A stretch of 64,000 nucleotides of DNA from an uncultured Erythrobacter sp. (GTDB lineage Bacteria > Pseudomonadota > Alphaproteobacteria > Sphingomonadales > Sphingomonadaceae). Made by a program: the position numbers and the translations under genes. The stretch spans positions 1,540,874 to 1,604,873 of the forward strand of contig NZ_CANLMB010000001.1 of the NCBI RefSeq assembly GCF_947492365.1, read 5' to 3'. Positions 1 through 8,137 of this stretch are shown here, one piece after another. How positions within the stretch are numbered: the first letter of the stretch is position 1; each line of letters begins with the position of its first letter. Under the pieces are notes generated by a model that saw only the letters and a program-made list of their open reading frames with translations, ran no database searches and was not told the DNA's origin.

Positions 1-722
1 TCGCCCAAGGCAACCGCGCGAGAGTGTGCGGTGACCGAATCGAACTCGATCTCTCCCGGGAATTTGAGCTGGAGCCGGTTTAGCTGCGCCTCGGTCTTGC
101 GGCCGACCGACGAACGTAGCGAGAAGCGGATGAACTTGCTCGCCGCCAGATGCGGCCCGAGCTCGGTCTCAAGCGGGAAGTTCTTGGGAAAGATCAGCAC
201 ATAGGGTTCTGTAAAGATCGTATAGCGCTCAACCCCGATCATACCCGAAACATGACTTTCTTCGGTGATCATGATGTCCGCTGCATGCGAATTGAAGCGC
301 GATAGCTGGTCGGGAAACAAGGCGTTCGAAACACGCCAAGATCGCGCCATGGACCCGGCCCGATGATAGAGGCGCGGTCCCAGAACATTGGCGAGGCTTT
401 CAGGCATGGTGATCGACAGTTCGGCGAGCTGCGCCTTCTCTATCTCGGCAGCCTCGAGATAGGCCTGCTGCACATCGGCGAGTATCCTTTTGCCGCGTTC
501 GAGCAGCGCGCGGCCCGCTCCCGTCAACACGATCGGGCGAACGCTGCGGTCGAACAATTGCCGTCCGACAGCTTCTTCCAGCGCCGCAATCGTCTGCGAA
601 ACACCTGACTGGGTCATGCCGAGCACCTCGGCACCGCGCGTCATTCCGCCCTGCTCGGCGGTTGTGACGAACACTTGGAGCGTTCGGAATTCGAAGCTCC
701 CGAGGGATTTTGCGTACTTCAT
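1..722 (-). CDS. LysR-family transcriptional regulator (C-terminus cut by window edge)
   Basis: Reading leftward from ATG at 722 the frame stays open to base 1 (240 codons), so the C-terminal end lies outside the window. The N-terminus is a typical LysR winged helix-turn-helix: residues about 9-65 contain FRTLQVFVTTAEQGGMTRGA, then GMTQSGVSQTIAALEE and GRQLFDR. A periplasmic-binding-protein-like effector domain follows. It is transcribed divergently from the BCCT carrier at 966, the usual arrangement for a LysR protein that controls its neighbour. The effector is unknown; a betaine, DMSP or another onium osmolyte is an inference from context. Certain as a LysR protein, uncertain as to target. 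Confidence 0.9.
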   Translation of the reverse strand, partial: MKYAKSLGSFEFRTLQVFVTTAEQGGMTRGAEVLGMTQSGVSQTIAALEEAVGRQLFDRSVRPIVLTGAGRALLERGKRILADVQQAYLEAAEIEKAQLAELSITMPESLANVLGPRLYHRAGSMARSWRVSNALFPDQLSRFNSHAADIMITEESHVSGMIGVERYTIFTEPYVLIFPKNFPLETELGPHLAASKFIRFSLRSSVGRKTEAQLNRLQLKFPGEIEFDSVTAHSRAVALG

Positions 723-965
723 TCTGCGATTAGCCTTTCGGCCTCCGAACGACCCTGTCTACGTCTCTCCCGCTAATCTGGTTTCTTGCGATATTGCAGA
801 GCGTCGTCTCGATAATTAGCATTACTATCTCTTATCATGAGGCACCTAAGCCAAGCAATGGTTTCACCCGACCCAAATGCCCATTACGCCTCCCTCGGCG
901 CAAGATTCTGCTCCCGTCAGAAGGGGCAAGAGCCAAGAGACCAGTGAGGCTGAAGGGGAATTCGA
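723..965. promoter_or_regulatory. Divergent LysR/BCCT promoter region
   Basis: This 243-base gap separates two divergent genes and holds no convincing reading frame. An AT-rich patch at 811-836 has an imperfect dyad, GATAA (811-815) facing TTATC (832-836), the kind of site a LysR protein could bind. No mapped promoter can be claimed. Confidence 0.35.
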
Positions 966-2657
966 GTGAGCGAGCCAGATCAAAACACAATCGAGCCGCC
1001 ACTCGCCGAATTGCCTATCGCCGTATCGGAAGCCGGATTTTATTCGGGATTCAGCAAACACGTCACCATTCCATCAAAGATCATCGTATCGCTGCTGATC
1101 GTGTGGGCAATCGCCTTTCCGCTCAACGCGGGCAAGGTTTTGGGGATCGCCAACACAACACTGATCCAGATGTTTTCAGGCTGGTATGTCTGGCTTGTCG
1201 GCGGTTTTCTGGTGCTCAGCATAGTCTTGGCGGCGCTGCCTGCCTCGGGCCGACTCAAGCTCGGAAGAGAAGACGATGTGCCTGAATTTTCCCGCTTCTC
1301 ATGGTTCGCCATGATGTTCGGAGCGGGGCTCGGCATCGGCATGCTCACCTATTCTACTGGAGAGCCGCTGGCACACCTGCAAAACAACCCTGTTATCATT
1401 GCTGGTAATGCGGCGCCGCTTACCGAAAGCGCGGTTCGATCCGCTTATCTCTATTCCTTCCTGCATTGGGGCTTTTCAGCCTGGGCGATTTACGCGCTCG
1501 CAGGGCTGTCGATCGGCTATGTCGCCTATCGCCGCGGACTTCCGCTTACGATCCGGTCAGGACTTGCTCCGCTGTTCGGACGCCATCTGACGGGATTGCC
1601 CGGGCATCTGGTGGACATAGTTGCGGTGGTGGCCACCATCCTCGGCATTTCGGTTACGCTCGGTTTGGGCGTCGAGCAATTCGTCCACGGCCTTCACCGG
1701 ATCGGCCTAGGTGACTGGCTAATTTCCGAAGATCAGACCGCATCTACTGCAGCCATAGTCATCGCACTGCTGGTGATTGTCGGCGCTTCGACCCTCTCCG
1801 CATTGTCGGGAGTTGGCAGGGGCATCAAATGGCTATCCAATCTCAACCTGGTGCTATCACTGGTGCTCTTCACGGCCTTCATCATCGCCGGTTCGGCGCT
1901 GGTCGGCATCGGAATTTTTGGGCAGGGATTGATTGACTATCTTTTCGCCCTTCCCGCACTATCATTCGGCGGAGCCTCATCTGACGGCTCGGCGATCGGC
2001 GATGCAATCGCACAGTGGCAGCTCGACTGGACCGTGTTCTACTGGGCCTGGTGGATTGCGTTCGCGCCTTTTGTCGGCATGTTCATTGCACGCGTCTCAA
2101 AGGGGCGTACGGTGCGCGAATATGTCCTTGGCGTAGTGCTGGCACCCGCATTGATGTGCTTCGTCTGGCTAACACTGATCGGAGGCACAGCTGTCGACCT
2201 GGTGCTGAGCGGTGCTGGAGAAGGCAATATCATTGGCACGGTTATCTCTGACCAACTTTTTGCCACCATCGCTGCTCTGATGAGCTCGCCCCTTGCCTAT
2301 ATCTTCTCGATACTCGTTGTCGTCCTGTTGCTTACCTATGTTATCACTTCGGCAGACAGCGCTATCTTGGTCGTCAACACGATCAATTCCGGCGGTAATG
2401 ACGGCGACCACGGACGGCGGCATATCATTTTCTGGGGCGTTGCAATCGCGTTGGTGGTCGGCAGTTTGCTTGTGGTCGGAGGGCTCGGCGCGATCCGGAC
2501 TGCGATGATTATCGGAGCTTTGCCGTTCAGCCTCGTCAGTGCGCTACTCGCATTGGCGGTGGTCAAAGCGATATGGCGCGATACGATCCGCATGCGACAT
2601 GGTGTCGATTGCACACCGCTGCCTGCTGACAGCCTCGGTGAAGACAACCCCGTCTAG
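966..2657 (+). CDS. BCCT-family betaine/carnitine/choline/DMSP transporter
   Basis: A 563-residue integral membrane carrier that should import a quaternary ammonium or sulfonium compound with a sodium or proton gradient. The family signature WAWWIAFAPFVGMFIARVSK is present near residues 355-380, followed by GRTVREYVLGV. The glycine-rich helix FGAGLGIGMLTYSTGEP near 115-135 corresponds to the BCCT betaine-binding helix. The start is GTG at 966, preceded by AAGGGGA. It is first in a rightward run with a Rieske oxygenase, an aldehyde dehydrogenase and a DddP-like protein, so it probably feeds them. BCCT members differ in substrate, and glycine betaine, carnitine, choline and DMSP all remain possible. 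Confidence 0.93.
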   Translation: MSEPDQNTIEPPLAELPIAVSEAGFYSGFSKHVTIPSKIIVSLLIVWAIAFPLNAGKVLGIANTTLIQMFSGWYVWLVGGFLVLSIVLAALPASGRLKLGREDDVPEFSRFSWFAMMFGAGLGIGMLTYSTGEPLAHLQNNPVIIAGNAAPLTESAVRSAYLYSFLHWGFSAWAIYALAGLSIGYVAYRRGLPLTIRSGLAPLFGRHLTGLPGHLVDIVAVVATILGISVTLGLGVEQFVHGLHRIGLGDWLISEDQTASTAAIVIALLVIVGASTLSALSGVGRGIKWLSNLNLVLSLVLFTAFIIAGSALVGIGIFGQGLIDYLFALPALSFGGASSDGSAIGDAIAQWQLDWTVFYWAWWIAFAPFVGMFIARVSKGRTVREYVLGVVLAPALMCFVWLTLIGGTAVDLVLSGAGEGNIIGTVISDQLFATIAALMSSPLAYIFSILVVVLLLTYVITSADSAILVVNTINSGGNDGDHGRRHIIFWGVAIALVVGSLLVVGGLGAIRTAMIIGALPFSLVSALLALAVVKAIWRDTIRMRHGVDCTPLPADSLGEDNPV

Positions 2658-2669
2658 GCAATCTTTGCG

Positions 2670-2684
2670 GCATACTATCAGCGG
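2670..2684 (+). promoter_or_regulatory. Shared 15-bp element upstream of the Rieske gene
   Basis: GCATACTATCAGCGG lies 70 bases before the Rieske start. A 13/15 match (GCAAGCTATCAGCGG, 6696-6710) lies 59 bases before the DAO-family gene at 6770. The similar position before two genes of one pathway suggests a common regulator site. The function is inferred. Confidence 0.3.
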
Positions 2685-2754
2685 AATTGTTGTTGCCTAT
2701 GACGCATTGAGGTGAGAACTCCTCGACCACCGTCTGGCAAGAGAGGCCCTGCGC

Positions 2755-3918
2755 ATGTCGTCTGTTCTCGATTTTGAAGCGCTCGAAAGAGTCTGCCAAC
2801 CGATTGAACAAGCACGCGGGCTGCCGAACGGCCACTATACCAGTCACGAACACTTCATTGCCGAGCGAGACGCCGTGCTGTTCCGCAGCTGGTGCGGGAT
2901 CGGCTTCGGTAAGGACGTTCCAAAGGCAGGCGACGTTCACCCGGTAGCGTTCCTCGGCATGCCGCTGCTTCTGGTGCGCGGCCGCGAAGGGCAATTGCGG
3001 GTCTTCCAGAACGTCTGCCGCCATCGCGGAACAGTGTTGGTGGATGCACCTTGCAAGGTGCCCGGTAATCTCATCCGCTGCCCCTATCACAGCTGGTCCT
3101 ACCGGCTCGATGGCGCGCTCGCGGCAACACCGCATCTGGGCGGCCCGGGAAAGAACAGCGATCCGGCATTCGACAAGAGCGATTTCGGACTGATCGAGAT
3201 CGCTTCGCACGTTTGGCAGGATGTCGTCTTCGTCAATATTTCGGGCACGGCGCCTCCGTTTGAGGAATACGCCGCCAAAGTAATCGAACGATGGAGCGAG
3301 TTTGACCACCCTGTGCATTTCTGCGGACCGGAAAGCGCCTTTACCATAGACGTCGCAACCAACTGGAAGCTGGCGGTCGAGAACTATTGCGAATCCTATC
3401 ACCTCCCCTTCGTCCATCCCGGTCTCAACACCTATTCGCGGCTGGAAGACCATTACGATATTATCGAGGATGGCCATTTTTCCGGTCAGGGTACGCGGGT
3501 CTACCGCCAGCTCGCGGGCGACGAGAAACAGCGATTCCCCGACTTTCCCGATCTGACAGAGAGTTGGGCCACTCAGGGCGAATATATCTCGCTGTTTCCC
3601 AATGTCTTGCTGGGCGTCCATCGCGATCACAGTTTCGCCATTGTCCTTGAGCCAGACGGGCCGGGGCGGACACGCGAGCACGTCTCGCTGTATTACGCTG
3701 ACCCCAAAGTTGGCGATGAAGATTGGCGTGATCTACGCGAGCGCAATGCCGCGCTGTGGCAAACAGTGTTTGAAGAAGACGTCGCCTCGGTCGAAGGAAT
3801 GCAACGCGGCCGCAGCGGGGTGAAATTCGATGGCGGCAAGTTCGCTCCGGCGATGGACCGGCCAACCCATGCCTTTCACCAATGGATTGCGAACGCGCTG
3901 ATCGAGCAGGCGGGATGA
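2755..3918 (+). CDS. Rieske oxygenase alpha subunit for a quaternary amine (GbcA/CntA/Stc2-like)
   Basis: A 387-residue Rieske non-heme iron oxygenase, probably demethylating or cleaving a betaine-type substrate with O2. The Rieske cluster ligands are C88-x-H90 and C109-x-x-H112 (CRHRG and CPYHSW). The mononuclear iron site is in NWKLAVENYCESYHLPFVH, with H216 and H221. The residue bridging the two centres is Glu213, where ring-hydroxylating dioxygenases have Asp; Glu is typical of the carnitine, glycine betaine and stachydrine enzymes. No ferredoxin reductase partner (GbcB/CntB type) lies in the window, so electrons must come from elsewhere. The start has GAGAGG eight bases upstream. It is coupled to the next gene by an ATGA overlap. 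The exact substrate is not determined. Confidence 0.88.
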   Translation: MSSVLDFEALERVCQPIEQARGLPNGHYTSHEHFIAERDAVLFRSWCGIGFGKDVPKAGDVHPVAFLGMPLLLVRGREGQLRVFQNVCRHRGTVLVDAPCKVPGNLIRCPYHSWSYRLDGALAATPHLGGPGKNSDPAFDKSDFGLIEIASHVWQDVVFVNISGTAPPFEEYAAKVIERWSEFDHPVHFCGPESAFTIDVATNWKLAVENYCESYHLPFVHPGLNTYSRLEDHYDIIEDGHFSGQGTRVYRQLAGDEKQRFPDFPDLTESWATQGEYISLFPNVLLGVHRDHSFAIVLEPDGPGRTREHVSLYYADPKVGDEDWRDLRERNAALWQTVFEEDVASVEGMQRGRSGVKFDGGKFAPAMDRPTHAFHQWIANALIEQAG

Positions 3919-5366
3919 CGCATTCTCGAACGGAGGACGGGCTAGCGCGCAATTTCGTCGCCGGCGAATGGCGTGAAGGCGACGGCGGTGCGCGGATTGC
4001 TGTCGAGGATCCCGCCTCTGAAGAAATCGTGCTCGAGGCAGCGATCGCGGGAGAGCAAAGCCTAAGCTTAGCAATCGAGGCCGCACAAGGCTGCGTTGAT
4101 CGCCGCATCCTTTCGGACATGCTTCCTGCCGAGCGCGCCGCCATGCTGCGGCGCGTCGCTACCGAAATCCGCGCACTCGCATCAGAAGGTGCCCCGCTTT
4201 TGTCGCGCGAAAGCGGTAAGCGACTTGATGATGCGGAGGCTGAATTTGCCGAAGCAGCGAGCTATTTCGAATATTACTCAGGTCTCGCTGACAAGATCGA
4301 GGGGCGTTCAATCCCGCTGGGGCCGGGCCATGCCGACTTCACTGTGCTCGAACCCTATGGCATCTCGGCCCAGATCATCCCCTGGAATTATCCGGTCTCG
4401 CTCGCCGCGCGCTCGCTGGCACCAGCATTGGCAGCGGGAAATTGCGCGATCCTCAAGGCACCCGAACTCGATCCTGCCGCGCTCTTGATGGTCGGCCATG
4501 CGATCGAGCGGGCGGAAGTGCCAAAAGGCGCAGTATCGATCCTCAATGGCTATGGTGCAGAGCTAGGCGCAAGCCTCGCCGGGTCGCCTTTGATCGATCA
4601 GATCGTCTTCACCGGTTCGGTCGCCACCGGGCAGGCAATCTTGCACGCCGCAGCCGAAACCGTGACTCCCGCGCTGGTTGAACTGGGCGGCAAGTCCGCC
4701 GCGATTGCCTTTGCAGATGCTGATGCAGCGGCGCTGGTCGAAAGCGTAAAATGGGGCATTTTCAACAATGCGGGGCAGGTCTGTTCGGCCATGTCGCGGC
4801 TGCTGGTCCACCGCTCACGTCACCGGGACGTTGTCGAGCGGCTGGTCGCCATGGCTAAATCTCTGTCGATAGGTGATGGGCTGTCGAATAGTGACCATAC
4901 ACCGCAAATTTCCTCCACCCAACTCGAACGGGTCGAGGCGATGGTCGCCGCGGCCCGAGACAGCGGACAGAAAGTGGTCACAGGCGGCACCCGAATTGAC
5001 AGAGCCGGACATTTCATGGCCCCGACGATCCTTGATGAGGTCGACCCTGCCAGTCCGATCGCGCAGGAGGAAATCTTCGGACCAGTGCTGTGCGTCACCC
5101 CATTCGACAGCGACGAAGATGCCATCGCGATTGCCAATGGCACCGAGTTCGGTTTGGTCGCGGGAGTCTTCACCCGCGACGTTGGTCTGGCCTTGCGGAC
5201 TGCGAACCGGCTTCGCGCAGGGCAGGTCTTCGTCAATCAATGGTTCGCCGGCGGAATTCAGACCCCCTTCGGCGGCGTTGGCAAATCGGGTTTTGGCCGG
5301 GAAAAGGGCGTCGAGGCACTCGCGAATTACGTCCGCACCAAGAATATCGCCATCGCGCTGGATTGA
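3915..5366 (+). CDS. NAD(P)-dependent aldehyde dehydrogenase (betaine-aldehyde-dehydrogenase-like)
   Basis: A 483-residue member of the aldehyde dehydrogenase superfamily. The general base E256 is in ELGGKSAAIAF and the nucleophile C290 in NNAGQVCSAMSR, with the normal 34-residue spacing. FTGSVATG (cofactor binding) and EEIFGPVLCV are also present. The ATG overlaps the stop of the Rieske gene (ATGA), so the two are translationally coupled and probably act in sequence: the oxygenase would release an aldehyde that this enzyme oxidises. That fits betaine aldehyde, formaldehyde-like products, or malic semialdehyde if the Rieske enzyme is carnitine-type. An upstream in-frame start at 3882 would lie inside the Rieske gene and is less likely. 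Confidence 0.9.
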   Translation: MTHSRTEDGLARNFVAGEWREGDGGARIAVEDPASEEIVLEAAIAGEQSLSLAIEAAQGCVDRRILSDMLPAERAAMLRRVATEIRALASEGAPLLSRESGKRLDDAEAEFAEAASYFEYYSGLADKIEGRSIPLGPGHADFTVLEPYGISAQIIPWNYPVSLAARSLAPALAAGNCAILKAPELDPAALLMVGHAIERAEVPKGAVSILNGYGAELGASLAGSPLIDQIVFTGSVATGQAILHAAAETVTPALVELGGKSAAIAFADADAAALVESVKWGIFNNAGQVCSAMSRLLVHRSRHRDVVERLVAMAKSLSIGDGLSNSDHTPQISSTQLERVEAMVAAARDSGQKVVTGGTRIDRAGHFMAPTILDEVDPASPIAQEEIFGPVLCVTPFDSDEDAIAIANGTEFGLVAGVFTRDVGLALRTANRLRAGQVFVNQWFAGGIQTPFGGVGKSGFGREKGVEALANYVRTKNIAIALD

Positions 5367-5375
5367 GCGAGCGTT

Positions 5376-6653
5376 ATGCAATCGCGCATTGGCCCGAGTG
5401 CAGGCAAGCCCTCCGCTACCACCATCGAACCAAGCCCGATCGCATTGCGCGAATGGAGCGAACTCGGACTAGCTTTGCCTAACCTTGATACGATGCGCGC
5501 CTATCGCCTGAAGCGCGTCATTGCCGAGATCGGCCGGAGAGACATCGCTGCGATCCTTTGCTTCGACCCCATCAACATCCGCTACATCACCGATTGCACG
5601 AACATGCAGCTCTGGGTGGCGCACAATCCATGCCGGGCGGTTCTTGTATCCGCTTCGGGACGCGTGATCCTGTGGGACTTCGAAGGGTGCGCGCATCTCT
5701 CAGCAGACCTGCCGTTAGTTGGTGAAACACGTTCAGGCGGCGGCGCGCCAGTATTCAGTTATGGCGAGCAAGCGGGAACGGCAGCAGCCAGATTCGCGGC
5801 CGAAGTTGCGGAGGTGCTGCTCGAGGTCGGCGGGCGCGACGGACGGCTTGCGATAGATCGCGCCGACCCAGCGGTGATCTTCGCGTTCCAGAACTGCGGG
5901 ATCGAACTGGTCGAGGGCCAGCAAGCAATGGAGCGCGCAAGAGAGATCAAATCCGCTGACGAGATTGCCGCGATACGCTGCGCCATCGCCGCATGCGATG
6001 CCAGCGTGGCAGAGATGCGTACAGCCTTCCACCCGGGCATCAGCGAGGTTGAGCTTTGGTCGCACCTTCACGCGGGCAATATCAAGCGCGGCGGGGAATG
6101 GATCGAAACACGCCTGCTGACCTCAGGCCCGCGCACCAATCCGTGGTATCAGGAATGCAGCGGACGGATCATCGAACCTGGCGATCTGGTAGCGTTCGAC
6201 ACCGATCTGATCGGCGCGTTTGGCTATTGCGTCGACTATTCGCGCACTTGGCTGGCAGGAGAAGCGAGAGCCTCCGATCATCAGCGCCGCCTCCACGAAA
6301 TCGCACTCGCCCATGTCAGACACAATGCCGCGCTAATCGTGCCCGGCGCGAGCTATGCGGAGATAACCCAGCAGTCCTATCGCCTGCCCGAAGAATTCCG
6401 CGCTCGGCGCTACAGCGTACTCGCGCATAGCGTAGGCATGGCCGATGAATGCCCCGCGATCCGATACCCAGAAGATTCCGATGAAACCGATCCGCAAGGC
6501 ATTGTCGAACCGGGTATGGTTTTCGCAGTCGAGGCCTTTGTTGGTTCCGAACACGGCGGCGAAGGTGTCAAGCATGAGGACATGTTCCTCGTCACCGAAA
6601 CGGGCAATGAGCGGCTGACTCATTTCCCGCTCGATCCGGCTTTGATGGCCTAA
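5376..6653 (+). CDS. dddP: DddP-type DMSP lyase homologue (M24 peptidase-like fold)
   Basis: A 425-residue M24-family protein that closely resembles DddP, which cleaves dimethylsulfoniopropionate to DMS and acrylate. The metal ligands D275, D277, D287, H351, E386 and E401 and the proposed catalytic D357 are all present. Their spacing equals that of Ruegeria DddP (D295, D297, D307, H371, D377, E406, E421, as I recall them) with a constant offset of 20. Other DddP-like stretches are GGEWIETRLLTSGPRTNPW, NIRYITDCTNMQLW and the C-terminal FPLDPALM. It starts nine bases after the aldehyde dehydrogenase. Creatinase or prolidase activity is the alternative, but the match reaches well beyond the generic M24 motifs. 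No acrylate-handling gene is visible. Confidence 0.78.
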   Translation: MQSRIGPSAGKPSATTIEPSPIALREWSELGLALPNLDTMRAYRLKRVIAEIGRRDIAAILCFDPINIRYITDCTNMQLWVAHNPCRAVLVSASGRVILWDFEGCAHLSADLPLVGETRSGGGAPVFSYGEQAGTAAARFAAEVAEVLLEVGGRDGRLAIDRADPAVIFAFQNCGIELVEGQQAMERAREIKSADEIAAIRCAIAACDASVAEMRTAFHPGISEVELWSHLHAGNIKRGGEWIETRLLTSGPRTNPWYQECSGRIIEPGDLVAFDTDLIGAFGYCVDYSRTWLAGEARASDHQRRLHEIALAHVRHNAALIVPGASYAEITQQSYRLPEEFRARRYSVLAHSVGMADECPAIRYPEDSDETDPQGIVEPGMVFAVEAFVGSEHGGEGVKHEDMFLVTETGNERLTHFPLDPALMA

Positions 6654-6695
6654 CCCGGTCAAGCATTTCTGTTCGATGCCATCAGAGCCTGTGAT

Positions 6696-6710
6696 GCAAG
6701 CTATCAGCGG
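6696..6710 (+). promoter_or_regulatory. Second copy of the shared 15-bp element
   Basis: GCAAGCTATCAGCGG matches 2670-2684 at 13 of 15 positions and sits 59 bases before the ATG at 6770. The 116-base gap 6654-6769 holds no gene, so this gene may have its own promoter. Confidence 0.3.
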
Positions 6711-6769
6711 TTGGCCTGCGAACCCGCCGGTGGCAGTTTGAGCAGGTTGCGAAGAAGGAGAGACCAAGA

Positions 6770-8116
6770 ATGACCCTTCCCGAATATGCGCCCTATGTGA
6801 TCGTCGGTGCAGGCGTTCACGGCCTTTCGACCGCTTATCATCTCGCGGTTCTGCTGCGCGAACGCGGACTCGGCTCGGGCAAGGACATTGTCATCCTCGA
6901 CAAGGGCGATGTCGGCTCAGGCGCATCGGGCATTGCCTGCGGCGTGGTGCGCAACAACTATTTCCAGCCGGCCATGCGCGAATTGATGGCGCATTCAGTC
7001 GCGGTTTGGGAGGAGGATGCGGAAACTTACAGCTACCATCCGGTCGGCTATATGCAGATTTCCGCTGAAAGCATGCATGCCGACGTCGCCTCGATCTATG
7101 ATCAGCAAAAGGCGATCGGCTACGAAAGCAGCTTCATCGAGGGCGAGCGAGACAGCGCGCGTTACATGCAATCGATATTCTCAGACTGGCAGGCCCAGGG
7201 CGTAACCTCGGTCCTGCATGAGAAGAAGGGCGGCTATGCTAACAACATGCTCGCCATGCAGGGCCTTTGGAAGAAGGCGCAAAGCGAAGGGGTGCGGCTG
7301 TTTGGCGGCACAACAGTCACCGGCTTCCGCAGCGCTAGTGGCAATTCCTCTGCTATCAGCACGGTGCTGACGGATCGCGGAGAGATCGGCTGCGAACAAG
7401 TGGTGATCGGCGCAGGCCCATGGGTGCGCGACTTCTGGTCAATGCTCGAATTGCCGCCGACCATCGAAGTGCGCGGTGGTGACGGAACACTCCATCGCGA
7501 TGTTCCGATGTGGAAGTTCTGGCAGCTTGAGGAAGGCGTGCTGGCAGTCGATCCGGATATCCAGAAGACCAATGACGGAAATATGCCGCCGGTGATCCAT
7601 ATCGACACCGATGCGCCGCTCCATTCGATTGTCGACGGCTCGCTGATCACGGACGAGCTTTGGGGCATTTATTACAAGCCTGATTTCAACTTCAACGGCA
7701 TTCAGGGCGGCGCGATGCCCTATGAGGTGACAACTCCCGCTGAAGAACTGGCGATTGATCCATATGGTCCGGCGAGCCCTGAATGGATTTCCTCACCAGA
7801 TTTTGCGGTCATGTGGGTCTCCGCCCTCGCCCATTGTCAGAAACGTTTCGAAGGCCGGATGGCTGACTACCACAAGGAGCCTTCGGGCGGCGTCGGTTGC
7901 TTCACGCCCGACAGTTTTCCTGTGATTGACGTGTTCCGCGAGAACGCATGGGTGATCGCCGACAGCAATCACGGATACAAGATGATCGGGGTGGGCAAAC
8001 TGTTAGCGCAGGAAATCCTCGGCGAGAAAAGCCGCCTGCTCGAACCGTTCCGCTTCGCGCGATATGCTGAAGGCAAGCTGCACCCCGTCTCCAACAGTCC
8101 CTATCCGTGGAGCTGA
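6770..8116 (+). CDS. FAD-dependent oxidoreductase, DAO family (sarcosine/dimethylglycine oxidase-like)
   Basis: A 448-residue flavoprotein. The N-terminal dinucleotide-binding motif is YVIVGAGVHGLSTAYHL (residues 9-25), and the next conserved segment is DKGDVGSGASGIACGVVRNNYF. The C-terminal part has the usual second FAD contact, DSNHGYKMIGVGKLLA. There is no GcvT folate-binding domain, unlike the dimethylglycine dehydrogenase at 26665, so it resembles SoxB or glycine-oxidase-like enzymes. It has a strong GAAGGAG ribosome site. It meets the MttB-like gene tail to tail with 21 bases between. It probably oxidises an N-methyl amine or amino acid made in this island; the substrate is unknown. Confidence 0.82.
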   Translation: MTLPEYAPYVIVGAGVHGLSTAYHLAVLLRERGLGSGKDIVILDKGDVGSGASGIACGVVRNNYFQPAMRELMAHSVAVWEEDAETYSYHPVGYMQISAESMHADVASIYDQQKAIGYESSFIEGERDSARYMQSIFSDWQAQGVTSVLHEKKGGYANNMLAMQGLWKKAQSEGVRLFGGTTVTGFRSASGNSSAISTVLTDRGEIGCEQVVIGAGPWVRDFWSMLELPPTIEVRGGDGTLHRDVPMWKFWQLEEGVLAVDPDIQKTNDGNMPPVIHIDTDAPLHSIVDGSLITDELWGIYYKPDFNFNGIQGGAMPYEVTTPAEELAIDPYGPASPEWISSPDFAVMWVSALAHCQKRFEGRMADYHKEPSGGVGCFTPDSFPVIDVFRENAWVIADSNHGYKMIGVGKLLAQEILGEKSRLLEPFRFARYAEGKLHPVSNSPYPWS

Positions 8117-8137
8117 TGGAGCGGGTGCAAGCCGTCC

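Noticed and set aside
2563..3681. A 372-residue leftward frame opposite the Rieske gene
   Set aside because: No domain or ribosome site; it overlaps two well-supported genes.
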